From: Stenotrophomonas maltophilia D457
Lineage (GTDB): Bacteria > Pseudomonadota > Gammaproteobacteria > Xanthomonadales > Xanthomonadaceae
NCBI RefSeq assembly: GCF_000284595.1
Contig: NC_017671.1
Span: 777,001-841,000, forward strand
DNA: 64,000 nt
Reading direction: 5' to 3'
Position numbers and translations under genes: made by a program. A model generated the notes under the pieces. That model searched no databases. It was not told the DNA's origin and saw only the letters and a program-made list of their open reading frames with translations. Below are positions 34,097 through 44,221 of this stretch, in pieces; the stretch's first letter is position 1; every line of letters begins with the position of its first letter.

Positions 34097-35035
34097 TCAT
34101 CCGGAGACGCTGCCCGGTGGGGGGGGCAGCAGGGCCCGGACATGGGCCACGCTGCACTCGGCAAGGGCCTGCAGGTCATAGCCGCCTTCCAGCATCGAGA
34201 CCACCCGGCCGGCCGCATGGCGGCGCGCCAGCGCATGCAGTTCGCGGGTGATCCAGGCGAAATCGTCGGTTTCCAGCATCAGGTCGGCCTGCGGATCGCG
34301 CAGGTGGGCATCGAAGCCGGCCGAAATCAGCAGCAGCTGCGGCCGGAAGTCGTCGATGGCCGGCAGCATCTCGTCGGCCCACACATTGCGGAAGCGGAAA
34401 CCGCCGCTGCCGGGGGGCAGCAGGATGTTCATCAGGTTGCCGGCACCGCGGTCGCGGCGCAGGCCGGAGTTGGGGAACAGCCCGGCCTGGTGGGTGCTGT
34501 AGTACGAGACCCGGGCGTCGTGCTGGAAGATGTCCTGGGTGCCGTTGCCATGGTGGACATCGAAATCGACCACCGCGATCCGCTCCAGGCCATGACGGTC
34601 ACGGGCGTAGGCGGCGGCGATGGCGATGTTGTTGAGCAGGCAGAAGCCCATCGCAGTGCTGCTGGTGGCGTGGTGGCCCGGTGGCCGCACCGCGCAGAAC
34701 GCCAGCGGGTCCTCGCCCAGCATCACCGCATCTACCGCCGCCACGCCGGCGCCGGCGGCATGCACGGCGGCACTGGCCGAGCCGGGCGAGGTCCAGGTGT
34801 CCATGTCCAGCTGTCGCAGCGGCGCGGTCTGCGGCTGCAGCACGAAGTCGAGCAGGGCGCTGTCGTGGACCCGGGTCAGTTCGCCGAACTTGGCCGGCGG
34901 CGCCTCGCGCCAGTCCAGCTGGCCGGGGAAGGCGGCGTGCAGGGCATCGAGCACATGCTGCAGGCGTTGCGGGCACTCCGGATGGCCAGGGCCGGGGTCA
35001 TGCAGCAGGCAGGACGGATGGGTGAAGACCAGCAT
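34097..35035 (-). CDS. class II histone deacetylase-like amidohydrolase
   Basis: The 312-residue zinc hydrolase has the arginase/deacetylase fold motifs RPPGHHA (charge-relay histidines), VVDFDVHHGNGTQ (zinc ligands Asp and His) and LISAGFDAH, with FTHPSCLLHDPGPGHPE at the start. Bacterial members deacetylate acetylpolyamines or acetyl-lysine (AcuC); which is unclear here. It lies between the cobalamin adenosyltransferase (9-nt gap) and lptD, with its stop close to or overlapping the lptD start. Confidence 0.9.
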   Translation of the reverse strand: MLVFTHPSCLLHDPGPGHPECPQRLQHVLDALHAAFPGQLDWREAPPAKFGELTRVHDSALLDFVLQPQTAPLRQLDMDTWTSPGSASAAVHAAGAGVAAVDAVMLGEDPLAFCAVRPPGHHATSSTAMGFCLLNNIAIAAAYARDRHGLERIAVVDFDVHHGNGTQDIFQHDARVSYYSTHQAGLFPNSGLRRDRGAGNLMNILLPPGSGGFRFRNVWADEMLPAIDDFRPQLLLISAGFDAHLRDPQADLMLETDDFAWITRELHALARRHAAGRVVSMLEGGYDLQALAECSVAHVRALLPPPPGSVSG

Positions 35036-35044
35036 CGTGCCGAC

Positions 35045-35599
35045 TCAGCGCTGGCGCTGCTGTGGCTGCCACAGCGCTTCGCCATGGCCATCGGCACGGG
35101 CCAGCACCCGGGCCAGCACGAACAACAGGTCCGACAGCCGGTTGAGGTACTGCAGCGCCTCGCTGCGCACGGCGTCGTGGCGGGCCAGGGTGACCGTCTC
35201 GCGCTCGGCCCGGCGGACGATGGTGCGCGCCAGGTGGCAGCGTGCGGCGGCCTCGCCACCGGCTGGCAGGATGAATTCCTTCAACATCGGCAGGCTGGCG
35301 TTGTAGTGATCCAGCTGCTGTTCCAGTGCCGACACATCGGCGGCGTGGATCGCGGCGTGGCCGGGGATGCACAGTTCGGCGCCCAGGTCGAACAGCTGGT
35401 GCTGCAGATGCACCACCAGCGCGCGCACGTCGTCGGGCAGCGCCGTGGCCAGCAGCAGGCCGAGTGCGGCATTGGCTTCGTCGACAGTGCCGTAGGACGC
35501 CACGCGGGCATCATCCTTGGCCACGCGCTGGCCGTCGCCAAGGCCGGTACTGCCGTCGTCGCCGGTGCGGGTATAGATGCGCGAGAGGCGATGACCCAT
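35045..35599 (-). CDS. PduO-type cob(I)alamin adenosyltransferase
   Basis: The 184-residue enzyme transfers the adenosyl group of ATP to cob(I)alamin. The ATP-binding N-terminus YTRTGDDGSTGLGDG and the helix motif ARTIVRRAERETVTL with LQYLNRLSDLLFVLAR are diagnostic. The gene begins 8 nt after the upstream btuM-like gene, so import and adenosylation of B12 appear to be co-expressed. Start ATG at 35599. Confidence 0.93.
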   Translation of the reverse strand: MGHRLSRIYTRTGDDGSTGLGDGQRVAKDDARVASYGTVDEANAALGLLLATALPDDVRALVVHLQHQLFDLGAELCIPGHAAIHAADVSALEQQLDHYNASLPMLKEFILPAGGEAAARCHLARTIVRRAERETVTLARHDAVRSEALQYLNRLSDLLFVLARVLARADGHGEALWQPQQRQR

Positions 35600-35607
35600 G
35601 GCGCGGC

Positions 35608-36192
35608 TCAGTGCCGGATGTCGCGGCGGGCCTGCTGGAGCTTCAGCACCTGCTCCACGGCCAGCTGCAGGGCGGCGGCCAGCGCCACGTAGATGGCGGT
35701 GGTGCGCAGGTACGGCCCGAACCACTGTGCGTAGTTCTGTGCCCAGCCGGCCAGCGTCGGTTCGGCCACGTTGCGGCTGGTCCAGTAGAAGCCGCCCTGC
35801 GCGAGCAGGTGACAGACCGCCACCGAGGCCACCAGCAGCAGCGCGCCCTTGGCCAGTACCGGCCAGCGTGCCCCCTGGTAGTTGCGGCCCAGCAGCATGC
35901 CGCCGGCCCAAAGCGAGAAATACGCCGGCAGCAGCAGCCAGTAGCCCGGCGACACGCAGTAGTGCTGCCAGAAATCCAGGCCGCTGCTGCGGATCACGAT
36001 CCAGTCCACCAGCACCGCGAACACCATCAGCAGCGGGAACGCCCAGCGGGTCCAGCCAGCCAGGTAGAAGCCGCCGATGAAGAACACCGCCCAGGAGGCA
36101 TCCGGGATCGCCGCGAAGTGGTTGACCCGGGTCGCCGCCAGCAACAGCACGAGTACGGACAGGACGAAGGCACGGTTGGCGGTGGCGGACAT
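35608..36192 (-). CDS. btuM: BtuM-like vitamin B12 transporter (solitary ECF S-component)
   Basis: The 194-residue protein has about six hydrophobic helices and no soluble domain. The loop DWIVIRSSGLDFWQHYC continuing VSPGYW places a cysteine at residue 79. This matches the layout of BtuM, an S-component-type B12 importer that works without an ECF module and removes the cyano ligand using Cys80 in the Thiobacillus protein. The next gene is a cobalamin adenosyltransferase, the usual partner. Assignment rests on motif likeness, size and context. No B12 riboswitch is visible in the short leader. Confidence 0.75.
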   Translation of the reverse strand: MSATANRAFVLSVLVLLLAATRVNHFAAIPDASWAVFFIGGFYLAGWTRWAFPLLMVFAVLVDWIVIRSSGLDFWQHYCVSPGYWLLLPAYFSLWAGGMLLGRNYQGARWPVLAKGALLLVASVAVCHLLAQGGFYWTSRNVAEPTLAGWAQNYAQWFGPYLRTTAIYVALAAALQLAVEQVLKLQQARRDIRH

Positions 36193-36222
36193 GGCAGCGG
36201 GCCCGGAGCGGATTCAGGTTTC

Positions 36223-36228
36223 ATTCTA
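36223..36228 (-). promoter_or_regulatory. putative -10 element of the btuM operon
   Basis: Reads TAGAAT on the minus strand, 31 nt before the btuM ATG, giving a leader of roughly 24 nt, too short for a cobalamin riboswitch. Confidence 0.4.
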
Positions 36229-36301
36229 GCCCGCCGCGCCGGTTGGCGCAGGTCGGGGGCTGTTGGGTGTTCGGGCGGGGCGAGCGCGTATCATGAACAC
36301 C

Positions 36302-37510
36302 ATGAGTGAACGACATGACGTGCTGATCGTCGGTGGCGGCCTGGTCGGTGCCAGCCTGGCCATTGCCCTGGACCGGTTGGGCCGCGACGTGGGCCTGCTC
36401 GAAGCCAGCCCGGCCGGCGAGCTGCCGGCGGTGTTCGACCAGCGCAACCTCAGTTTCGCCGCGGCGACCGTCAACGCGCTGACCGCGTTGGGGGTCATGC
36501 AGAAGCTGGCGATGGCGCCGGGCCCGATCCGCCGCATCCATGTCAGCCGCGCCGGCGATTTCGGCCGCGTGCAGCTGGAGGCTTCCGACTACGACCGGCC
36601 GTGGTTCGGCCAGGTGGTTGTCGCGCGTGACTTCGGCCAGGCGCTGGAAGCGCGCCTGCAGGAGCTGCCGCAGCTGCGGCGCTACCGGCCGATGCGGTTC
36701 CTGGGCCTGGGCGAGGTGGTCGACGGCTACCGCCAGGTGCGGGTGGCCGACGAGACCGGCGAGCGCGTACTGCTGGCACGGCTGGTGGTCGGTGCCGATG
36801 GCACGACCAGCGGTGTGCGTGGCGCGCTGGGCATCGAGGTCGACCGGCATGATTTCCAGCAGACCCTGTTCGTGGCCCGCGTGCGCAGCCAGCGCGCGCC
36901 GGATGGCACGGCCTGGGAGCGCTTCACCGATACCGGCCCGACCGCCCTGCTGCCGCGCGGCGACCGCCACTTCGGCACCGTGCACGGCGTGGCGCGGGAC
37001 CAGGCCGATGCGGTGATGGCGCTGGACGATGCGGCCTGGCTGCAGCGCCTGCAGGATGCGATCGGCTGGCGTGCCGGTCGGCTGCTCGAATCCGGCCCGC
37101 GCAGCGCTTACCCGCTCATCCAGGTGCTGGCGCGCGCATTGGCCGGTGAACGCACGGTGCTGCTGGGCAATGCCGCGCAGACCATCCATCCGCTGGGTGC
37201 GCAGGGCTTCAACCTGGGCCTGCGCGATGCGCTGACCCTGGCCGAACTGCTGGAGGATGCGCACGAGGATGCCGGCAGCGATGTGCTGCTGCAGGCCTAT
37301 GTTGCGCGCCGCCAGGAAGACCGACGGCAGACGGTGGCGTTCTCGGGTGGCCTGGCACGGCTGACCAGCAATCCGGCACCGCTGATGCGGCCGCTGCGCA
37401 GCCTCGGCCTGGTGGCCGCGCAACGCGCCTCGGTGCAGTCGATGCTGGTCGGTGGCGCGATGGGCTTCCGCGGCGAAGTGCCGCGCCTGTGCCGCGGAGA
37501 AGCCGCATGA
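36302..37510 (+). CDS. ubiH: 2-octaprenyl-6-methoxyphenyl hydroxylase (UbiH)
   Basis: The 402-residue FAD monooxygenase has an N-terminal dinucleotide fold VLIVGGGLVGASLAIAL, the DG motif VVGADGTTSGVR, and the GD-like motif LLGNAAQTIHPLGAQGFN. The GNAAQT variant is characteristic of UbiH rather than other members. It hydroxylates the aromatic ring in aerobic ubiquinone synthesis. The ATG at 36302 is used; one three codons earlier (36293) is also possible. The stop overlaps the next hydroxylase by ATGA. Confidence 0.92.
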   Translation: MSERHDVLIVGGGLVGASLAIALDRLGRDVGLLEASPAGELPAVFDQRNLSFAAATVNALTALGVMQKLAMAPGPIRRIHVSRAGDFGRVQLEASDYDRPWFGQVVVARDFGQALEARLQELPQLRRYRPMRFLGLGEVVDGYRQVRVADETGERVLLARLVVGADGTTSGVRGALGIEVDRHDFQQTLFVARVRSQRAPDGTAWERFTDTGPTALLPRGDRHFGTVHGVARDQADAVMALDDAAWLQRLQDAIGWRAGRLLESGPRSAYPLIQVLARALAGERTVLLGNAAQTIHPLGAQGFNLGLRDALTLAELLEDAHEDAGSDVLLQAYVARRQEDRRQTVAFSGGLARLTSNPAPLMRPLRSLGLVAAQRASVQSMLVGGAMGFRGEVPRLCRGEAA

Positions 37511-38688
37511 GCCGGCGCATGCGCCTTGATGTGGCCATCGTCGGTGGTGGCGTGGTCGGTGCCGCGTGCGCGCTGGCGCTGGCCGATGCCGGCCTGTCGG
37601 TTGCGCTGGTGGAAGGTCGTGAGCCCGCGCCGTGGCAGGCCGCACAGCCTGACCTGCGCGTGTTCGCCTTCGCTGCTGACAACGTACAACTGTTGAGCCG
37701 CCTGGGCGTGTGGCCGGCGATCGCGCAGGCCCGCGCCTGGCCCTACCGGCGCATGCAGGTGTGGGATGCGGCCGGTGGCGAAGATCTGCTGTTCGATGCC
37801 GATCGCTTCGGCCGTCGTGAACTGGGCTACATCGTCGAGAACGGCCTGCTGCAGGATCGCCTGTGGTCGGCACTGCCGGCGGCGGGTGTGCAGCTGCACT
37901 GCCCGGCACGGGTGGACGCGCTGGAGCAGGACGAGGAGGGCGTGCGCCTGCGCCTGGATGACGGGCGTCGCCTGGAAGCGGCGTTGGCGGTGGCCGCCGA
38001 CGGCGCCGAGTCGACCCTGCGCCAGCTGGCCGGGATCGAGGTCGAGCGGCACGACTACCACCAGCGTGGCGTGGTGGCCTACGTGGACAGCGATCTTCCC
38101 AACCAGGCCACCGCCTGGCAGCGTTTCCTGCCGGGCGGGCCGCTGGCGCTGCTGCCGGTGGCCGAGCGCCGCAGCTCGATCGTCTGGACCCTGCCCGAGG
38201 ACGAGGCGGCACGTGTGCTGGCCTTGGACGAGGACGCCTTCAACCGCGAACTGACCCGGGCCTTCGCGGCGCGGCTGGGTGAGCTGCGACTGGCGTCACC
38301 GCGAGCGGCCTTCCCGCTGCGTCGCCAACTGGCCCGTCACTACGTGGCCGGCCGAGTACTGGCATTGGGTGATGCCGCGCATGTGGTGCATCCGCTGGCC
38401 GGGCAGGGCGTGAACCTGGGCCTGCGCGATGTCGCCGCCCTGCAGCAGTGGCTGGCGCCGTCGGCCGAGCGCCGTGGCCAGCCGCGGCTGTCGCCGCAGC
38501 GCCTGCAGCGCTGGGCACGCGAACGGCGCAGCGACAACCAGATCGCCGCCTACAGCTTCGATGCGATCAACCGCCTGTTCTCCAACGACGAGATGCACTT
38601 GACCCTGGCCCGTGGCCGCGCGCTGGGCTGTGTCGGCAAATGGCCGCCGCTGGTACAGGCGTTCTGGAAGCGCGCCGCCGGCGTCTGA
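37507..38688 (+). CDS. FAD-dependent ubiquinone-pathway hydroxylase (UbiI/UbiF-like)
   Basis: The 393-residue paralogue of the preceding gene has DVAIVGGGVVGAACALAL, the AADGAESTLR motif and the classical ALGDAAHVVHPLAGQGVN. A conserved C-terminal NRLFSND segment follows, as in UbiF/UbiI (VisC). It is translationally coupled to ubiH. It is probably the C5 or C6 hydroxylase of ubiquinone biosynthesis; the exact carbon cannot be told by eye. A long perfect hairpin follows its stop. Confidence 0.88.
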   Translation: MSRRMRLDVAIVGGGVVGAACALALADAGLSVALVEGREPAPWQAAQPDLRVFAFAADNVQLLSRLGVWPAIAQARAWPYRRMQVWDAAGGEDLLFDADRFGRRELGYIVENGLLQDRLWSALPAAGVQLHCPARVDALEQDEEGVRLRLDDGRRLEAALAVAADGAESTLRQLAGIEVERHDYHQRGVVAYVDSDLPNQATAWQRFLPGGPLALLPVAERRSSIVWTLPEDEAARVLALDEDAFNRELTRAFAARLGELRLASPRAAFPLRRQLARHYVAGRVLALGDAAHVVHPLAGQGVNLGLRDVAALQQWLAPSAERRGQPRLSPQRLQRWARERRSDNQIAAYSFDAINRLFSNDEMHLTLARGRALGCVGKWPPLVQAFWKRAAGV

Positions 38689-38692
38689 AGCA

Positions 38693-38757
38693 AAAAGGGG
38701 ACGGAGGGGATTAAGTCGTTTGTGCACATACGACTTAATCCCCTCCGTCCCCTTTTT
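38693..38757. repeat. 28-bp perfect hairpin, AAAAAGGGGACGG type
   Basis: A near-perfect inverted repeat begins AAAAAGGGGACGGAGGGG and ends in its complement with a run of T, around a 10-nt loop centred on GTGCAC. It sits between convergent genes and ends in T-runs both ways. It can act as a bidirectional terminator, and its sequence resembles repeats scattered through other proteobacteria. Confidence 0.8.
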
Positions 38758-39155
38758 CAATCCACCAGCCAGCCGGCCAGGTCGGTGCGGTCCAGCTTGC
38801 CGCGGTGCCTGCGGTCCAGCGAATTGAATTCGTCGGCCAGCGCCGGATTGGCCTGTGCTTCCTCGCGGCTGATGAAACCGTCGCCGTTCACATCTAGCGC
38901 GGCGAAATGGACGCGGTACTGGCCGACCACGCTGCTCGGTTCCAGCGAACGCACGGTCACCTGTGCCTCGCCGGCCGGCTGCGGAATCTCGACGCTGCCG
39001 CTGACCCGGCCGGCATCCAGCGGCTGCTGGCGGATCGCGCCGCCGGTGGGGCCCAGCGGCTGGCTCTGCGCCGGCGTGGACGGGCCGTGCTGGGCGATGG
39101 CCGGTACCGAGGCCAGCAGGATGGTCAACAGCAGGGCAGCACGCGGAAGGTTCAT
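38757..39155 (-). CDS. secreted EF-hand protein
   Basis: The 132-residue protein has a signal peptide (about residues 1-22) and one canonical calcium-binding EF-hand loop, DVNGDGFISREE (near residue 86). A degenerate second hand (LDRRHRGKLDRTD) follows close to the C-terminus. The middle region is Pro/Gln-rich. It is probably a periplasmic calcium-binding protein; no partner is evident. The ATG at 39155 is chosen because it starts the signal peptide. A small hairpin (39179-39196) lies upstream. Confidence 0.8.
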   Translation of the reverse strand: MNLPRAALLLTILLASVPAIAQHGPSTPAQSQPLGPTGGAIRQQPLDAGRVSGSVEIPQPAGEAQVTVRSLEPSSVVGQYRVHFAALDVNGDGFISREEAQANPALADEFNSLDRRHRGKLDRTDLAGWLVD

Positions 39156-39178
39156 GACAGGCTCCTTGCCAGAGGGTA

Positions 39179-39196
39179 CCGGGAGCGTACTCCCGG
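39179..39196. terminator. small hairpin between rlmM and the EF-hand gene
   Basis: A perfect 7-bp stem (CCGGGAG with CTCCCGG) and CGTA loop lies 23 nt past the rlmM stop. No T-run follows, so it is a weak terminator candidate. Confidence 0.4.
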
Positions 39197-39219
39197 CAAC
39201 CTGTGCCGCCGATGACGGA

Positions 39220-40287
39220 TCAGCGCAGCGGCGAAGCCAGCACGGTGATCTCTTCACGGTCGTGATAGAGCTGCTTGGCGCGGACCACCAGCGGCTTGCC
39301 GGCCTGGTCCTGGAACAGGTCCAGGCACAGCCGGGTTTCGTCCCAGCGCTTCTTCATCGGCAGTTTCAGATTGAAGATCGCATGCCGGCACCAGCCCTCG
39401 CGGAACCAGGTGGCCATGCGTTCGGCCACGCGGCGCGGCTGCTCGACCATGTCGCAGACCATCCAGTCCAGCGGCTGTTCCGGGTGCCAGTGGAAGCCAT
39501 CGGCGCGCAGGTGCTCGACCAGTCCGGTGTCCAGCACGTGCTGGCGCAGCGGGCCGTTGTCGATGCTCAGCACGTGCATGTGCTGGCGCGTCAGCACCCA
39601 GGTCCAGCCGCCGGGGGCGGCGCCGAGGTCGGCCGCACGCATGCCGGGCTTGGCCAGCGCCTCGCGTTCTTCCGGCGTCAGCAGGGTCAGCAGCGCCTCG
39701 TCCAGCTTCAGCGCCGAACGCGAAGGCGCCTCGGGCAGCAGCTTCAGGCGCGGGATGCCCAGCGCCCACGGTGCGCTGTCGGCCGGGTCGGCCACGCAGA
39801 CGAAGGCATGGGTGCCATCGACGAACACCACATGCAGGCGCGGCAGGCGGTTGTTCGGCTTATCAGTGAGCTTGCCGGCCTTGCGCAGCGCCGGGCGCAG
39901 TGCATTGCCGAAGGCACGGGCCAGACCGGACAGTGGCTTGCCGGCGTCCGAATCGGGGTGTTCCACCCACAGGTCGCCGAAGCGCGGCGCATCGGCCAGC
40001 ACTTCCAGCATCGGGGTGATCCGGTCCGCCGGGTCCAGCTGCGGCAGTTCGGCCAGCACCACCAGCTTCTGCCGCGCGAAGATCAGCTCGCGCCAGCGCA
40101 GGCGCGGCGCCAGCGCGGCGGCTTCGTCGCACATGAAAAGCACGTAGCCGTAATTGCGCTGGGTGCGCGCATAGCCGGCGAAACCGGCTTCACCGGCGCG
40201 GAACTGCAGCTCGCCGGCCAGCTCGGGCTCGAAGCCCTGCCGGCACAGGCACAGCAGGCCGATGCCGGTTTCAGTAACGGGCGCCAT
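39220..40287 (-). CDS. rlmM: 23S rRNA (cytidine2498-2'-O)-methyltransferase RlmM
   Basis: The 355-residue enzyme has an N-terminal THUMP-like region and a Rossmann methyltransferase domain with ADLGAAPGGWTWVL (SAM motif). DWMVCDMVEQP and KLPMKKRW lie in the catalytic region, giving the K-D-K-E type 2'-O-methyltransferase pattern. It modifies C2498 of 23S rRNA. The ATG at 40287 lies 17 nt inside the preceding gene's 3' end, so the two are translationally linked. Confidence 0.93.
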   Translation of the reverse strand: MAPVTETGIGLLCLCRQGFEPELAGELQFRAGEAGFAGYARTQRNYGYVLFMCDEAAALAPRLRWRELIFARQKLVVLAELPQLDPADRITPMLEVLADAPRFGDLWVEHPDSDAGKPLSGLARAFGNALRPALRKAGKLTDKPNNRLPRLHVVFVDGTHAFVCVADPADSAPWALGIPRLKLLPEAPSRSALKLDEALLTLLTPEEREALAKPGMRAADLGAAPGGWTWVLTRQHMHVLSIDNGPLRQHVLDTGLVEHLRADGFHWHPEQPLDWMVCDMVEQPRRVAERMATWFREGWCRHAIFNLKLPMKKRWDETRLCLDLFQDQAGKPLVVRAKQLYHDREEITVLASPLR

Positions 40288-40831
40288 CGCTTTCCCCATA
40301 GGCACGCAGCACGCTGCGCGCGGCGTCGCGGTTCAGGCCTTGCACCACTTCGATGCCGCGCTTGTTGAGTTCACCCACCCAGTCGGCCGGCAGCGGGCCT
40401 TCATCGAACGGGGTCAGTTCCTCGACGTCGGCCGAGTTGGCACCGATCAGCAGGCGGTCGATGCCGGCCCACACGGTGGCGCCGTAGCACTGGCAGCACG
40501 GCTGCGAGCTGGTGGCCAGGGTGACCGGCGACAGCACCGCGTTCAGGCGCGGGGTCTGCAGGCGCTGCTGGGCCAGCATGTAGGCCATGTTCTCGGCGTG
40601 CGCCAGCGAGGTCGCGTGCGGCATCACCCGGTTCACGCCGGCGGCGATGACCTTGTCGTCCGGTCCGAACACCACCGCACCGAACGGACCGCCACTGGCG
40701 TGCTCGACGTTCAGCCGCGACAGCTCGATCGCCAGCGCGACCTTGGCCTCATCGCCCGGATATCGACGATCCAGGTCGATCTGGTCGTGGATCCAGGCGG
40801 GAAGGGTCAGGTGGACTTGCGCGTACAGCAT
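40271..40831 (-). CDS. nucleoside/guanine deaminase-like zinc protein
   Basis: The 186-residue protein has the cytidine-deaminase-like zinc site: HAE (His78, catalytic Glu80) and PCCQC (Cys112 and Cys115). The surrounding GGPFGAVVFGPDDKVIAAG matches guanine deaminase/nucleoside deaminase (GuaD/TadA-like) proteins more than tRNA-specific TadA. The substrate is uncertain. It overlaps rlmM by 17 nt. Confidence 0.85.
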   Translation of the reverse strand: MLYAQVHLTLPAWIHDQIDLDRRYPGDEAKVALAIELSRLNVEHASGGPFGAVVFGPDDKVIAAGVNRVMPHATSLAHAENMAYMLAQQRLQTPRLNAVLSPVTLATSSQPCCQCYGATVWAGIDRLLIGANSADVEELTPFDEGPLPADWVGELNKRGIEVVQGLNRDAARSVLRAYGESDGARY

Positions 40832-40929
40832 CGCGGGGGTGCCTCGTAGTGGATGGAAGAAAGTGCGGTTGCTTGGGGAAACCGGCGCGCAGTGTAGCCG
40901 CACCGGCCTGTACCGCGCGTGGGCCGGGC

Positions 40930-41652
40930 TCAGCCCGGCGAGCCGGTGCGGATCACCACGTACTGCTTGCGGAATTCCAGCCCGGCCTGCGGCCAACTGG
41001 CAGCATAGGCGCGCAGCAGGGGCAGGGCGGCGGCGAAGTCGTGGCCGTTGACCCGGCAATCGGCCTCGCACAGGCCGTCGGCATCGCGCGATGCGAACAG
41101 GCGGATGGCGAGAAAATGGCGGGCTTTCAGCAGCTCGTCGAAGGCCTCCATGCTGCGGGTGAACAGGCAGCAGGGGCAGGAGCCATGATCGTCTTCGCTG
41201 CAGGTGGAGGCATCCACGTCCTGTGCACGGTAGTGCGCCAACGGCCCCAGCACCACGGTGCGCTGATGTTCCTCACCCTCGTCGCCGACCGGATAGGTCA
41301 GGCCCATCATCGGCAGGCCCTGTGCGTCTTGGGCGCCGATCGCGGTCTGCAGGGTCACCAGGTCCACCCGGGCCCAGGCCTGGAAGCCGGACAACAGCGA
41401 TGCCTGCTCATCGGCACCATTTGCGTGCTGGTACTCGAACAGGCCATCGGCGAACAACTGCGGATGCTGGCTTTCAATGACGGTGGAGGTCTGCCAGCCG
41501 CCGTTGTCGCGCGCTTGCGCGGCCATTGCATGCGGGGTCAGGCGCAGGCCGCTGTCCAGCAGCAGCGCGTTGCCGTCGATGCGGCTGGCGGTGCCGGTGT
41601 CCTGCAGGGCCTGCTGCAGCAGCGGGAGGAGGGCGGTGGCGCTCGTGGTCAT
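40930..41652 (-). CDS. uncharacterised protein, DUF6348-like
   Basis: The 240-residue soluble protein has a central cysteine-rich loop (CSEDDHGSCPCCLFT, near residues 150-165) and a conserved-looking Gly-Leu-Thr-Tyr-Pro segment. It resembles DUF6348 proteins as far as can be judged by eye, a family without a known function that often sits in toxin-immunity neighbourhoods elsewhere. No toxin is visible here. It is followed by the deaminase gene after 98 nt. Confidence 0.55.
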   Translation of the reverse strand: MTTSATALLPLLQQALQDTGTASRIDGNALLLDSGLRLTPHAMAAQARDNGGWQTSTVIESQHPQLFADGLFEYQHANGADEQASLLSGFQAWARVDLVTLQTAIGAQDAQGLPMMGLTYPVGDEGEEHQRTVVLGPLAHYRAQDVDASTCSEDDHGSCPCCLFTRSMEAFDELLKARHFLAIRLFASRDADGLCEADCRVNGHDFAAALPLLRAYAASWPQAGLEFRKQYVVIRTGSPG

Positions 41653-41700
41653 GTCAGGCCTGTGGATGGATGGGGCGGAACATCCAGGCAGGGCCTGGGG

Positions 41701-42354
41701 CTAGCGGTCGAGTGCGTCGAGCTCGGCGCGATATCGCTGCGCGTCGGATTGCTGCTGCGGATCGTTGCCGTGGTCGCGCAGCCAGGTTTCCAGCTCGCGG
41801 CGATAGTCCGCGCGGAAACCGGCATTGCCCGGGCTGAAATGCAGCTTGCGTGCCGCCACCTCCACCCGCTCGCGCGCGCTGGCCCGGGCCTGGGCGACGC
41901 CGTGCGGTGACTCGTTGGTGAGGATGACGAAGTTGCGTGGGAAGCCCGGCGTGTACTTGACCACGAACGGCTGGTCGCGCGCCGGGATACGGATGGCGTT
42001 TTCCAGCGGCCACAGCGAAGCGGTGTTGGTGTGGAACACCACGTCCACGTCGCGGCCCTCGGCGGTACGCAGCACCCCTTCGTAGCGCCAGATGTACTGC
42101 TCGTTGAGCGTGGAGCTGGTTCGCTCGGTCTTGACGATCACCGCTTCACCACGCTCGCCCACCACGTTGAGGAAGGCGGCGTTGAGGAAGTGGCCGAGGA
42201 ACATGTTGAGCATCGCCAGCGGGAACACCACGATGGCGTAGCCCGGAAAGCGCCGCCACCACGAGACCAGCCCGGCCAGCACCATTGCTGCAAAGAACGT
42301 CAGCAGCGGATGCTGCGAGATGAACCAGAGCAGGACGGAAAGGGCGGTGATCAT
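41701..42354 (-). CDS. uncharacterised membrane-anchored protein
   Basis: The 217-residue protein has two N-terminal transmembrane helices (about residues 3-28 and 36-62). A soluble region with a repeated beta pattern (GEAVIVKTERTSSTLNEQY, VVFHTNTASLWP) and a charged helical C-terminus follow. No family is recognised. It lies between glnS and the DUF6348-like gene on the same strand, with gaps of about 45 nt each side. Confidence 0.65.
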   Translation of the reverse strand: MITALSVLLWFISQHPLLTFFAAMVLAGLVSWWRRFPGYAIVVFPLAMLNMFLGHFLNAAFLNVVGERGEAVIVKTERTSSTLNEQYIWRYEGVLRTAEGRDVDVVFHTNTASLWPLENAIRIPARDQPFVVKYTPGFPRNFVILTNESPHGVAQARASARERVEVAARKLHFSPGNAGFRADYRRELETWLRDHGNDPQQQSDAQRYRAELDALDR

Positions 42355-42366
42355 CGTCGCGGTCCT

Positions 42367-42389
42367 GCGGGCGCCATCCAGGCGCCCGC
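42367..42389 (-). terminator. hairpin after glnS
   Basis: A perfect 9-bp stem (GCGGGCGCC with GGCGCCCGC) and 5-nt loop lies just past the glnS stop. It is not followed by a T-run, so it may be a weak or Rho-assisted terminator. Confidence 0.45.
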
Positions 42390-42397
42390 GCAGGCCC

Positions 42398-44146
<1,749 letters not shown>

Positions 44147-44221
44147 GAGTCGGCGAAAAGAAAGGCAGAAAGACCAACAGTCTAGCGCGTACGGGGCAGG
44201 GCTGCCCGGTGGGGTGTGGGG

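Noticed and set aside
31500-34100. ATG at 34100 as lptD start
   Set aside because: It would add 31 residues before the signal peptide; the GTG at 34007 fits the family N-terminus.
36193-36301. Cobalamin riboswitch ahead of btuM
   Set aside because: The predicted leader is only about 24 nt and no B12 box is visible.
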